From contig WBMZ01000356.1 of assembly GCA_013400975.1 (NCBI GenBank), forward strand, positions 124,001 through 188,000: a stretch of 64,000 nt of DNA, read 5' to 3'. Position 1 is the stretch's first letter. The number at the start of each line of letters is the position of its first letter. This document shows, piece after piece, positions 51,488-64,000 of this stretch. This stretch comes from Atrichornis clamosus (taxonomy: Eukaryota; Chordata; Aves; Passeriformes; Menuridae). The notes below the pieces were generated by a model. It searched no databases. It worked only from the letters and a program-made list of their open reading frames with translations, and had not been told where the DNA came from. The position numbers and the translations under genes were made by a program.

Positions 51488-54400
51488 GGGTTTGATATTT
51501 TGAATATTTCCAGTTGCATTCAGGTATAGTGAGTGTCCCCTGAATGAAGAATGCGGTATCAAGGCCTCCATAGCTAGCAGCCTAAAATAGACAAGAAATT
51601 TTGAACTATAGAAATTTCTTTGTTTAATTTTTGATTAATTCACACCGCATTAAGTATTGGAGCAGAAAGCAATCATTTTGAATTGTATCAGCACTAGCAG
51701 CATGTAACCATGGTAATTAAAACAATATTATTTTTTAAAATTACAAAAGACTACTCAAGACATATGAAAAGGAAGTATTCAAGAAAGAACATCTTTCTTC
51801 TGATAACTACAGTTCGTTAAGTCTGGAAAATTATTAAGACACAGACATTTTTTACTCCTGCTAAACAATTAGTTAGATATGCCACAGAATAATGATTTTA
51901 ATTAAGAACCAAATTAAACAAGGAGTTTCCGTGGACAGAACTTTCAAGCTTTAAAGCAAATTACTGTTAGATGTCTGAGAGAATATTTTGACCAGAATTT
52001 TCCTTCTCCGTATTTACATGAAGATTTCACTACCTTAATTCGTACTTACAAGTATTCTAATATGAGTGGTTCCCAACTGGAAAGGTACCCCATCTCCAAA
52101 ACCATAAAAAATCCATTCTTTTAAGAGTTAAAGCAGAAGGTGCTAACATGACAGCTAGGAAGTATGTAAATCCACTTCAGCCCTTTCACTGAATATCTAA
52201 TATTACCATTAAAAATATATGTGAATTGGGTTGGAGGGACTGGTCCCTCAAACTGCAGTCCTTGCTTATGACAGAAGAAAAAACTCAGTAGGCAACAGCA
52301 AGGAACCAGTCAAGTGCTATAATTTATATAATAATGTTTAGCATGATACAAAAGCATTCTTGATTTAACTCACTGATACGAAACTTCCAACACTGGCTTC
52401 CACCAATAACATCAAAAACCAGATTCTTGGAAGTGTTACAGTTGTTCAATATGGCAAGACAACTATCCCTGGAGAAAATCTGGTTTCAATTATGAACCAA
52501 AATAAGAGAAGAAAGATGTTTCTGCAAGCCCGTGTAGTTTTCTCTCTGAATTCATGAGTGAATTCAGCCACTGAGTAGCTGTGATGTGTGTCTGTCATAG
52601 CAAAACTTCTGCAGCCCAGTACACTGAAGAAAGATTTGCAAGTTCAGAAGACATGCATCCCTTGACCTCTCCAGCATGCTCCAGAGAACAGCAATTCCCC
52701 GCAGGCTACTGTGGTGCACAGGATCCCTGTAGTGGGGATCCCACCTACTGCAATGAGACCTTAAAAGCTCCCAGATATGCCTGAAGCCCATTAGTGAGAG
52801 CAAAGGCAAGTTTTGCCTTAATTGAACAGGAAGGTGCATGACATACTCCTGGGTAGGTGAAAGAGGTAAGACAGAAGAGTCTCATGTGTACTCAAGTTTC
52901 CCATCAAACACAGAACTGTCACGAGGTGTCAAAATGTAACACTTTTACTAACACCAGGAGATTGAGGCATTTAAGGTTAACCTCCAATCATATTCAGGGA
53001 ACTGCTCATCTTTGCTGCTTAGGGTTGTATTTGAACACGCAAACACCCTGGGAGAGATGTTCACCATAGCTCTATCATGTATCCCTGTGCATGTGCTCAA
53101 TATTGTGACATGTCCTATGCTTTAGATACATCCCAAGAACTTCCATCCTTGCTGTCTTGTTTCCCGAGTGAAAGGTATAGTAAAAACTGCTGGCTTACAC
53201 AAACAGGAAAACACACTTTTGGTTTTCTTCATTTCTCACCATTGCCCTTGACAAAATGCATCAAGAAGTGGAGAATGGAACAAAGGCTTCACCTAGTCTG
53301 AGCTGCCTATGGGAAGTGTGAGGGACCCACTACAGATAGACATGGAATTGGATAATGAGAGACCTCAAGGATGCTGGAAACCTTTGGTTATTCCTACAGC
53401 CATGCAGAGATGCTTAGTGAAAGCTTTAAATTAATCAGACTGCCTGATAAGAAGCAGAAGTGCCGAATGTCTCATTAGAAAGCCTCTTCTTAGTACTAGT
53501 TGATTGTTTAGATTAGCAGAGTCAGGGTGTATGAAAAAACAGCTGAAAAAAGACAAGGGTTGATTATTAAAATCAGGCTTTAGCTTAGAATGTCACCTGC
53601 CACTAGAGGGAAGCTCTGTATGTCAATGCTATAGGTGAAAGACAAAACCAGGTAGTGTTCATACATGCTCTGCAATGCCACCTTATATATTTGCAAGAGG
53701 GCTTTAAAAACACGAAAAAAAAGCTTAAAAAGCTGAACCTATTATTATGGTGATCTTGCTTTCTAACAGAGGGAAGTCTAAAGCATCTATTTTTACAAGT
53801 TTATGCCAAATCACCTATCCAAATTTTCTTTAGATAAATTTGCAGTAACAAGATTAAAAACACATAGAAGAAGTTAGTTACAAATGGCAGAACAAACCCT
53901 AGGAGGCTTCTGGCAGCTTCACAGGCATTAATCATGGTCCATACAAAAGTATTCCCTGTGAATTCACATAAAATAAGGCAATAATTCCATCTACAGTTTC
54001 CAATGACAGGAACAAATTACTCAAGATTCAATCCTGTTGTTTACGATGTTGCTAGAATCTCTTGATAAAAGTAAAGCCTAGTGCTTATAACTACAGACAC
54101 ATTATTTTTTACAATATGTTCAGCAAGTCATACCGTTACCTACATGGCTGCATGTTGTTGAAACAATTTTGCTCTCAGCACAACTGAAAAGCTATTTAAA
54201 ATCAGAACAAATAAACTCATTTGATTCAAAAGAATTTGCAACTCATTTCAAATTTTAAAAATAGGAATAGTTTTCCTGATCATGATGTAGAACTACCTCT
54301 TAAGTCAAGAGGGAAACATATGGACAACAAAATGAATACAGCAATACTATGGAGACAAAAGAAGTATGTGTAAGATGGCTGTCCTTTATATATACAAAAT

Positions 54401-57400
54401 ATTTTATGCTTGCCTAAGGCACTATCTGGAATATCTTGAAAGAAAATTCCTAATAGCTGGTTTGAACTTTCTCCATTTCTTTTAATGAAGACTGAAGAAG
54501 AGCATCTGAAACATTCTGAAGGCAATCTACCAAAACCACTGACTAATACATAGTCTCCCATGTAACACCCAGTAATCATTATAAATATCACTGTACATAC
54601 AATTGCCATTATGAGAACATAACAGGCACAAAAATGCCAGACAGTATCACAGATATCACTAAAAATCCCAAGTTCATTTCTTTAATTACAAGAATTAAAG
54701 AATTTTATTGTTTCTCAATAAAGCTTCTCAGTTGCACAAACAATGCTGGTATCCACTTCAGCTCTTTTGTGGTTATCTTGTGCATGCCTTTAGTATTACA
54801 TTTAGATTTAGGTGTAGCTGTTTGTCTTACCAGGAGAAAAATTTAGCAGTTATCTGCTGATATCTCACTCCTGTGTAAATATATTTTTATATGCATTTAA
54901 GTCTGGCAGTCCATATGGTAACACTAATGAGTGTTTAACTGTAAAATACATCCACATACCCAAAGCTTAAGTTTGGCAATGTCATTACATAAATTTTTAT
55001 CTTGAAGCTAATTAAGTAATATTTAAAAAATAGCCATATTTTAAAATTTAGTATCATATGCTTTCTTGAAAATAGACAAAATAGGTAATAAATAGCTGGC
55101 TTTTTAGTTGAAATAGAGGTGGATCATTATAGAAGTTATGGAAAGAAAGTAGAGAAAAATCACACACTGCATGAAGATGCAAACTGGAGAAAAGCAAAGA
55201 GGAAGTACTATCAGAACTTAGATTAGCACAGGAAAATATTTATTAAAAGCACAATTTCACAAAATACGGGATTCATGTCCTTGATTATCAACAAATTTAT
55301 GGCTGTGATTTCATGTGAGATGTTTATTGATAAGCATGCCTGGTGAAAAAAATTGAGCTCACGTGACAGCTGGTGTAGAGAACTGACCTAAGTCACTGCA
55401 GACTGCAGATCACAGGCAGCCTGGCAGTCCAGGCACAACTGGTCAGAACTGCTGACAAGGGCTGGGCAGGAAAGGGCCGCTTACGCCCCTTTGAGCACTT
55501 ACAGGAGAGCATCCTTGCTTTGAGCAGAATCTGAACAGCAGCAAAGGCAAGGCTGAAGTTTATGGAATGGAAGCTGCTGGAAGGATTCCAGAGGAGAAAA
55601 AAAATTTCTATAGAGAAGGACCATGAAAAATGAGAAGAAAAACGAAAGAAAAAAGAACTTTAATTACCACCTTAGCAATTATTCCAATCAGAGAAGTACA
55701 TGGATAGCACAATCCATATACTTGTCATGCTGTAAACAGTCATTGCATTTCACTTCAAGTTTGTTTTTCTAAATAAAGCATTTTTTCAATAATGTTGTGG
55801 AAATAAAAAACTTAACTTTTATAATGCAATATCTGAGGTTGAAGAAGACCCGAAGTCCTTTGTTTAAATCAAACATTCATGGCTTGAGGCATAGGGCAAA
55901 GTGGAGCTGGTAATTGTTAAGGTTTTCTTTCCTTTTGCAACTGACTCTACTTTCTAAAAAGCATCTGCTTCACTTGCATCCAAAAACCAGCTTCATTCGA
56001 CGGCAAAGGGCCCACCCTGTGACCACAGGCTAACATTCCAATCTCGTACTATAGTGAAACATTGCCTATGGTAAAAAACACTCTGTCATTTTTGGTCAGG
56101 CAGCCTGGTACCTCATGTACACATCCGGGGGCAGAATGGGCCGTCAGTGCAAACGAAATAAATCTATCCTTTCAACAAAAGACAAATTACAATGTTACAA
56201 GGTTGAGCCAAGCATATTGCCTAGGGTATCTGCAAGGTGCTTGCAGACTGTTCACCTACTAGTTGTAAAGTAAGAAGATGGAGGACTAGAGGTTCTCATG
56301 CTACAATGGTAGAGCAGACCTGAGGCACCTGACTTTAAAAAAAAGCAGTACATTTGAAACATTTTTCAATTCATTTCACTTTTTTTGTTAAGCACATATT
56401 TTCACTTAATGTTTTTCTTTACTCCACATGAGGGTTCTTGAATATTTCACACCAATTTTTAGTATGATTAAACACGGTCAGCATCCACTGTCATTATTTG
56501 AAGATTACATAGCTCTCACAAAGTGGAAAGTTTCTATGATCTTTGTTGTAGGTTTTGGATGGTTTGTAAAATCCTAGAAGTACACAAAGAAGTGTTCACG
56601 CCTTAAAACTCAGCTAGGTATACACTGTGATACAGACCAGCTAGTCTGCATTATATCTGAGACATGCTTTCATCCAAAATAATGCACAAGCATTTAGTAT
56701 GTGTTGACCTCAGGCTTAAGCATACAGTTTCTGGTTTATCCATTAATTTCAATGTTTTCAGGACTAATACAATTTGTCTGTGCTATTATGCATCATTGGT
56801 TTATTTTTTTAACAAAAGTTATGAAGGCATTGCCTACCAAACGAAAACATTTACTATAATGCCTATCTCTAGGAACAGTGAGAAGCCTCCATGATCTACC
56901 TTTCCCTTATTGAAGAAATAATGTCAATTTAGTCTGTAAACACAATCTGGAGACATCTCTGCCTGGAAAAACATCTTCTCCAGTCCTCACAAGCTTTGCT
57001 GACTTGGCCTCTTTGGCAAGTTTGTGAGTCCTAGCAAATGGGTTCATAGCAGATTTGGTGCTAATGATGGTCCTGGCTTGTATATGCTCCAATGTCACGT
57101 TTTGGTAACTTCATCAGGAAACCAGCCATAACCCAAGGGTTTGGAATGCATGCAGCACAGGCCTCAAAAATCCATATGGCAACTAGGCTGTTGTGATCGT
57201 TAAGCAGTAAGGCTGTCCTACCAGACTGATGACAAATTTAGTCTTGCAATCTGTCATGACATTTTCCCAGAGCAATTCAATTTCTGTGAACAATACAGTT
57301 TTCCTTGGTCATTTTCCTGCAAGGTAGAAGGCTGGCAAAGAGAAGCACGTTTGTTCAGCTCTTAATATCCACTCTGAGATGAAATATCAGATCCACATTT

Positions 57401-60400
57401 ATCCACTGGGTGAAAGATTTAATCTATGTGAATCATATGGCTTCCACATGTGATAAAAGACAGGACATTAACTTTACAGATCGCCCTACTGGAAAATGAA
57501 ACAGCAATGAACAAAGAATGTTGAAGCCTGAGATTTCATGATGGATGTCTAGGTTCCCCAGGGAGTCTAAGATCCTAAGTGGAGTATCAAAAGGACATTA
57601 TCATCACTTGAAGCAAATGCCATAAAGCCACAATAATTGAATGCAGTATTCATTCCCTATGCACAATCTTTGCTTTGCATGCATATATCAGGAAAATACA
57701 ATTTCTGGAATACACGGATTTCTCTTTCTAGAAGGCACGGAAATATGAGTATATTCTCTCTTTTCAGTCCATTGTAAAGCTTCTCTCAGAAGCCCATCAA
57801 TTAGCTAATGATACCTAGAAATACAAGGTGGGGATTGCTTAAAAGCCTGATGTCTATGTTTTCAGCTAAGGTACTACTATGAAATAAGGTGAATCGGGGG
57901 GCCTAACTGAAGGTCTGTACAAAGACACGGTATCTTTAGCAAAAGCTTCTCATTTATTTGCGGTTTTGATGGGGAAAGCAGGCAACAGTTACAGGTTCAT
58001 TTAAAAGACAGGAATAATGTAACTCCTGATCTCATGCCAGTTCTTCTTCTCAGGTGGCATGTGGAGTCTCAGGGAGAGAGCAGCTCTGCACATATTTCAC
58101 ATCTTGCTTTGCTTCTGCAAGAAGAATTCTGCTAAAATACCCAGACTTTGTAGTTTAGTCACTGTAAGGGTATAATTAGAATGAAAGGTTAAGTGTGTCT
58201 GCTTCAAAGCACCGCAAGTGTACAGATATGTTGGTTGTTAGCTGGGAGCATGACTGACATCTTCTAACTGCTCACAGAGAAACAGCATGGTGTTGATATA
58301 TCCCACAATTTGTAGATGAGAGTTGTAGCAGCTGCTGATGCATCTGGCAGTACTGGGAGCTGGTAGTGATGGAGTGGCTCCTGTTGTCATGAGAGAGGAA
58401 GTGAGACTTCTCAAGTGATGGAAAGATAGCTCCAGAGGTGAGCAAATCCCAGCACAACGTGAGCAGCTGACCTAAAATGACTACTGTTACCCGGTGCCAG
58501 ACCTGAACTCTCCACACTACTAGAGCTGCAAAGACCTACAGAGTTTGGAGAGACCCTTTTCCAAAATGATGCCGTTATTTCTATATTAGCATAACTATAA
58601 ACAGTATTTTTCATCAGCCAGTGTGCTTTCAGCATGTTATCTGAACTGTTTCCAAAGCTTAGAAGGTGTAACTAATAACAAAGATGTTTTATTCAGTCTC
58701 TTCCCCTCTGTTAAAATACCTCCTGGTAGATAGGTAAAATTGAAATAGTATAGGAAAACAGACTGCAGAATCAGTTTTCTGATACTCTGGAGGAAAGCTT
58801 CCTACCTCTTAATCAAATACAGTGCTTGTTTTTATCTTTGATTGCAAATTACATGTTTAGAACTCTTTTTTCGTGTCAGTACTTGTGGATTTGATGAAGA
58901 AATATGTTTAGATTCATCCTATCTATGTTCTCCTCTATCTCTCAATGTTTTTTTAATCTTGGAGTATTTGTTGCGTGACCACATAGTTCTGGTTCTCTTT
59001 CAAGCAGTAGCTGTTAGGAACATTGAAACACTATGCACTGCTTTCCTTATGCCATAATTAACAAATTCAGCTCTCAGAATATAATAGAGAAGAGACTGAA
59101 TTAAGTTGAGAGCAAGTATTTTGTATTCCTAATTGCAACTTGAAAGAAAAGAGATGGAGAAGGGATGTAAGATAAAACCAAAAATAGATGAATATATTAC
59201 TAAAGGAATAGAGCTTGTGAGCAGGGACCACTGTTTCTAACTTTTTCATTAGTTTCACACACACTGTATTTGACAGAATTATTGCTCTGCTTGCTGACTT
59301 AATCCACGGTTCTCCAGATACTGTGACAGTGAAGTCCCTGTCAAATTTGATACCTGTTTTTCATGTCCAAACATTGATTCTCCATCTTATAGCCAATGCA
59401 TTTCATAAGGCTAAATTATTATCATAATCAGCAAAATATTGATTAGACTGAAATCCCTACCTGTAAATTTATAGCCAGTAGTAGCTTTAATTTCATCAGT
59501 TATCTTCAAGCAGATGAAGATGTAAGGGAACTATTAATGTGTGTCAAGCAAAATGTGAGCTAGTCTCTCATGTATTTATTAAAGTTTAATGAAAACAATG
59601 AATAAATAATTATTTCTATATAATTGGAGAGAAAAAAAATCCAACAAGCACCTGTTTAGGTCCAGACAACAGAAACTCAGAATTCTAAGCCACAGAACTT
59701 ATAGTTAAGTAACAACATAGGCAGAAGTCTACAAGGAAAAGTCATAATTCTTCTAGTTGCTGAGCAATAAAGAGGTTAAAGCACCCCAACATCAAGCCCC
59801 TCTAAGTCCCTGTACATTCAGCCTACTACAAAGGCCAGTTCTCTCTGTCTCCATGGTACTGTGAAAACACAGCTTGACTTCAGTCCCTGGGTTTCTGAAA
59901 GCTTCCTTGCCTGAGTTATCCTGGATAAATGAAGCCCTCTTTGGCATCCAGACTTCTCATATTCCACCTGAACCAGCAGAACCACCTTCTGCCATTTGTT
60001 GCTTTACCATGATATACGCTGCTTTCAGTTTGTCATGCACTGTTTTATTTTATTTAACTTCCTCATCATTGAGCGATACCAATTTTCCCTACATATTTCT
60101 GCAGTCGAAATCCTCCTAATTCCCTCCTCATTCACTAAGCTTGCACTAATTATTTTCTTAATCTCAATTCCTCACCCTTAGTCCTTGACTGTTCTTTGTG
60201 TGATTCTGTGTTTTCTTTCCACTGTCTTTTTTGCAACCATTTTCATATGCTGCCCCTCAACACTTTTTCCTGTTATTCTTCAGGACTATGGTGATGTTAG
60301 CTAGCTACTGCAGAAACACCTCACAACACTCTTGTAAAAGGGTCTGCAACACGCATTGTGCTTTATCATTTCAGCAGGTGCCTTATTTCATATGTGCAAG

Positions 60401-61019
60401 TTGAAAACTTGGACCTATAACCTTATGATCACTGAATAAGAGGGTTGAAAGCAGCTTTTTAAAATGCAGAGCAATTTGTCAAAGCAGCCTATGAATAAGA
60501 GCTCTTCTGAGCCTTAGAAACACATAAGGACACTTTCCAACACACAGTGCACCTCTGAGATGAATGAGACGGCTGGGAGATCAAGGGTACCCTTTCTTCC
60601 TTACTAACCTTAAAAAAAAATCATTTTTTGCTCCTTCAGTTACAAATCATTGCCGTCTGTACATCAGAGGAACAAATGAAGCACTTTCACAGGAAACAAA
60701 AAGAAAATTCTATTTGTAGAAATTACACTGTTCTGATTTAATTGATTCAAAATGCATTTAAGGGACCAAACTAAGGATCAGAAGTTTGACTTCTTTTCAC
60801 ATGAACCTTTGATTTTGCTAATTACAGCTGAACAAAGAAATGCATGTGAATGTACATATTAGTTGTGTGAACATTGCAAGTAGCAAACATGGGTTGATAA
60901 GCTGAAATTTATAATGACTCATGAGGTTATTCTCATGGCACTTAGATTCCAAAAGAATATGAAGTCTCAATACCTCAATGCCAAGAATACAGGAACACAT
61001 TTCTGACAATGCATGATAT

Positions 61020-62013
61020 ATGACCCGATTGGTGGATGAGGGAAAGGCTGTGAATATTGTCTGCCTAGACTATTCTAAAGTGTCTGACACCCTTTCCCAC
61101 ACCATTCTCCTGGAGAAACGGGCCACTCATGGCTTGGACGGGTGCACTGTTTGCTGGATAAAACACTGGCTGGATAGCCAGGCCCAGGGAGTGGTGATAA
61201 ATGCAGCTACATCCAGCTGGAAGGCAGGGAGGCTCTACAGAGGGATAGGAACAGGCTGGACTGACGTCTTGGGTCACAACAATGCACTTGGGTCACAACA
61301 ATCCCAGACAGTGCTACAGGCTGGGGGCAGAGTAGCTGGAAAGCTGCCTGGTGGAACAGGATCTGGGGATGCCGGTCGACGGCATCTGAAAACGTGCCAG
61401 TGTGTGTGTTCAGTTGGCCAAGAAGGCCGACGGCAGCCTGGCCTGTATCAGCAATAGTGTGGCCAGCAGGACCAGGGCAGTGATTGTCCCCATTGTCCCC
61501 CTGTACTCGGCACTGGTGAGGCCACACCTCGAGTGCTGTGTTCAGTTCTGGGCCCCTCACTGCAAGAAGGACATTGAGGTGTTGGAGCACGTCCAGAGAG
61601 GGGCAACTGAGCTGAGCAAGGGTCAGGAGAACAAGGCTTATGAGGAGTGGCTGAGGCAGATGAAGGTGTTAAGTCTGGACAAAAGAAGAACCGTATCACT
61701 CTCTACAACTACCTGAAAAGAGAATGCAGGGAGGTGGGGGCTTGTTCTCTTCTCCCAGGTAACAAATGTTTGGACAAGAGGAAATGGCCAGAACTTGCTC
61801 TAAGGGAGGTTTAGATTGGTATCAGGAAAAAATTCTTCATGGAAAAAGTTGTCAAGCAGTGGAAAAGGCTACCCAGGAAAGTGAGGGGAGTTACCATTCC
61901 TGGAAGTATTCAGAAGACAGGCAGATGTGGCACTCAGGGACATGGTTTAGTGGTTGGACTCAATGACCTTAAAAGTCATTTCCAACTTAAGTGAATCTAT
62001 GATTCTATATGAT
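61020..62013 (+). mobile_element. CR1 LINE, ~1-kb 3' portion with RT remnants
   Basis: The 5' part translates to LVDEGKAVNIVCLDYSKVSD, matching the RT motif A region of CR1 (normally LDFSKAFD). A second frame starting at 61402 gives [20 protein letters not shown] and [20 protein letters not shown], then a run of RT C-terminal residues. The intervening region containing the catalytic YxDD motif is deleted. A 19-nt unit is duplicated at 61268-61286 and 61287-61302. The 3' end runs through GGACATGGTTTAGTGGTTGG and a CCTTAAAAGTCATTTCCAAC block to TCTATGATTCTATATGAT. Frame changes and the deletion make it non-autonomous. The similarity to consensus suggests a younger insertion than the other copies. 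Confidence 0.92.
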
Positions 62014-64000
62014 CCCAGAAGCCTCTTTCTCTGTCTCCTCCCTAAGCCATATAATTCCTTTATTTCTTCATCATTACTTACTCAAAAGAAGTACTTTTAC
62101 ATTGCAAATATCAATCTAAAGTAAATAGATGTGATTTATTTAACAAACTTGTGCTGTTTTCAGCTGTACTGATAATGATACAGCCAGGAGTGAAAATCCT
62201 ATGTAGTGACACCACATTGTTCGTACTGTAAATAGAATAACTCACCCTTCATTTGTTAACCACATATTATGACTGATAAATGCGAGAGCAACAAAATGAC
62301 TAAAAGAAAAAATGCTAAATCTTGGCTATTCATTTATGTCTAGCTCTACAATATCCTGGAGCACCTTTATATGAACAGACTGAAAATTCCCTGGAAATCA
62401 AGAGGTAACAGATGAGATTTATGTGCTGAAACAGCAAACAATATGAAATTTAGGAACTACACAGGTTTCTAGGGAAACATATATACATTTTTCAAATTTT
62501 ATGCAAGTCATTTACGCTGCTGATGTTGATACCCATTTCAAGGGGAGAAAAATGCACAATGCTCATTGTGATTGACAGAGTTGTGCCTAAAACCATAGAG
62601 GCAGGTCATTACTCCTTCAGTTTACAGTGCATAATACACATTTTGCAAACTGTAAAAACATTATACTCTGGTTTATTCTGCTGTTCTGGTAATGTAGTTT
62701 ATGGTTGGTCAGAGTGATATTTGACTTCTGAATAATGCAGAGAATCAATAGCCTAACGCAGGAGGGAGGCTGTGGGGAACTGGCAGAAAAAACTTCACTT
62801 GGATTATGCATATTAAACAAGTCCCAGGAGACCACAGAGTAATAGAGATACCTCTGCAACCAGGTCCAACCCACTGCAAGTTTCTCTATACAGAGACTGA
62901 AAGGCTTTTTGCATTTCTCAGTTTATAACCCATGAAATTCTCAAGGTCTGCTAAACCTTGGAAAGCAGATGTTACCTTCTTTAGATCAAAGATGATGAAG
63001 GTTAAAGAGTTATCTAAGTTTAGAGAACACTTCTCTGTGCTTTCAAACTTGCAGACGAGAAGGAAACTTATGACAAAGTTGGTCAAATCACTAAATACAG
63101 ATGCCTGCGAAGACAGAATCAGTAGGGTGCAGCAGAACTGTGTGACTGTCATGCAAACTATGGTAAAAAGAATACCAAAGAGAAAAGAGCTTTGCTATTG
63201 AACAAAAAGGAAAAGCATTCAGTATGGACATCAAGACTAGTGAAGTATGTAATGCCGTTTTCATATCAATGTCTACTTAAAAATTCAACTATGACCTACT
63301 GTTTATCAGAAATGTAAATGCAAGGGGTAGAGATCTTAGCCTAGAGTAGGGAAGGAACAGGCATGCTGAAGGGTGCTCAGATTTAAGCTGGGTATTGTCA
63401 CACCTCTAGGCCTGTTGGCCACCCTGTTTACTTGAAAGCTGCATATCTGAGAAACGTGAATGCAGGATCTAGGAAAAACAAAAATAAAGATGTATGCTTT
63501 TTTCCAAAGGCTATTTCTAAAACCCAAAAGGAAGATATGTGAAGAATTAAAGACCTCTAGTAGAACTAACTAAATTATGTGCAAGAAACAAAACTGCTCC
63601 TCACCCCTGCTGAACTAGTAGAAGACAAAAAAAGATTAGCTAAAAACATGTCACACAGAAAGTTAAGAACATTTTATTTCTATGACAAGGCAACAGGCCT
63701 CAAGTTTGGAAACACAGCAGTGGATACATATGTTTTGACTTTAGTAAAGCTTCTAATAAAGCTTCTTTAAATAAGTTTTCTATAACTCAAAGAAGCTAAG
63801 GAGAATTAGCCTAAATTAAGATATTACATTGTGGACTCAAATTAAAATCCCATTGGAAAACTGCACTGAAAATGTAGTGACCTGGTACTCCGCCAAAGTG
63901 TAACTAAAAAGCATCTGTCTAGGATCTGCAGCTATTCAAAATTATCACCAGCAGTGTGTGCCACAGCAAAGTTGAGAAGATATTGGCCAACAATTCTGGA

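Larger units (their letters stand above)
1..64000 (-). other. PTPRM: PTPRM locus, internal part (receptor-type tyrosine phosphatase mu)
   Basis: Six minus-strand exons between 3783 and 38514 encode consecutive pieces of the type IIB receptor PTP ectodomain, and together they give 345 codons without a frame break. Diagnostic peptides such as VYQIVVEEERPRRTKKTTEI, QNASLLNSQYYFAAEFPA and [19 protein letters not shown] match my memory of vertebrate RPTP-mu much better than its paralogues kappa, rho/T or U. The known protein has a MAM domain, an Ig domain, four FN3 repeats, one transmembrane helix and two cytoplasmic phosphatase domains, and it mediates homophilic adhesion at cell junctions. Only FN3 repeats 2-4 and the first stalk residues lie here. 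The signal peptide, MAM, Ig and FN3-1 exons should lie beyond 64000, and the transmembrane and catalytic exons beyond position 1. Both ends of the window are therefore intron. Confidence 0.93.
38515..64000 (-). other. PTPRM: PTPRM intron upstream of FN3 repeat 2 (partial, at least 25.5 kb)
   Basis: This intron ends TTTTGCAG at 38515 and runs off the right edge. It contains CR1 fragments at 41063-41295, 49537-50090, 50380-50820 and 61020-62013, a probable solo LTR at about 51000-51487, a 24-bp palindrome (44860-44883) and a spaced 23-bp duplication (47931-48007). I looked for the FN3 repeat 1 exon on the minus strand and did not find it, so that exon should lie to the right of the window. Slightly GC-richer stretches at 41600-42340, 55390-55570 and 56930-57400 are unexplained. 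Confidence 0.78.

Noticed and set aside
55825..55890. Possible CR1 terminus (GAGGTTGAAGAAGACCCGAA)
   Set aside because: Only one short block resembles CR1 and neither the terminal repeat nor further blocks follow; too weak to annotate.
61020..61457. 145-codon frame as an intact gene
   Set aside because: Only its first ~65 codons match CR1 RT; beyond the deletion the frame is wrong relative to the conserved downstream RT residues.
62820..62890. Possible CR1 scrap (CCAGGTCCAACCCACTGCAA)
   Set aside because: Similarity is limited to a few bases around GTCCAACCC, which occurs by chance in bird introns.
38515..64000. Exons for PTPRM FN3 repeat 1, Ig or MAM domain
   Set aside because: No minus-strand frame here shows the expected FN3, Ig or MAM residues with splice sites, so these exons are taken to lie outside the window.
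1..64000. CRISPR array, operon, integrated plasmid or other prokaryote-type system
   Set aside because: The spliced receptor gene, avian retroelements and base composition show a vertebrate nuclear locus; no regularly spaced repeats or clustered long frames were found.

Overview
This window is vertebrate nuclear DNA: AT-rich, intron-dominated, and punctuated by avian CR1 LINE fragments. It contains the middle of one gene on the minus strand. Six exons with matching splice sites and phases encode the extracellular fibronectin type III (FN3) part of receptor-type protein tyrosine phosphatase mu (PTPRM, RPTP-mu), a type IIB receptor PTP for homophilic cell adhesion. A tRNA-Ile-headed SINE with a CR1-like tail at about 1240-1380 resembles a family I associate with passerine birds, so a songbird-like host is the best guess. 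The CR1 content alone supports only 'bird'.

Layout in gene order (right to left). 64000-38515 is the 3' portion of a long intron with CR1 copies, a probable solo LTR and no exon I could find. The exon at 38514-38206 (309 nt) is FN3 repeat 2. Exons 35073-34964 (110 nt) and 32441-32240 (202 nt) together form FN3 repeat 3. Exons 30323-30221 (103 nt) and 5226-4953 (274 nt) form FN3 repeat 4, separated by a 25-kb intron. A 37-nt exon (3819-3783) encodes part of the membrane-proximal stalk. 3782-1 is the start of the next intron; the transmembrane and phosphatase exons lie outside the window. The six exons join without a frame break into 345 codons (1035 nt), opening and closing in phase 1.

The rest is intronic: six CR1 fragments, one SINE, one probable ERVL-type LTR, and several simple repeats. 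Other structures include a 26-bp-arm hairpin (14223-14281), a 24-bp perfect palindrome (44860-44883) and a 35-bp tandem dimer (11437-11507). I found no second protein-coding gene, CpG-island promoter, functional tRNA, CRISPR or operon-like system. Most other open frames are short chance frames or lie in CR1/LTR sequence. I did not find a new biological system. The most checkable curiosities are the hairpin, the SINE's lineage signal, and an apparent relocation of a cysteine in FN3 repeat 2.
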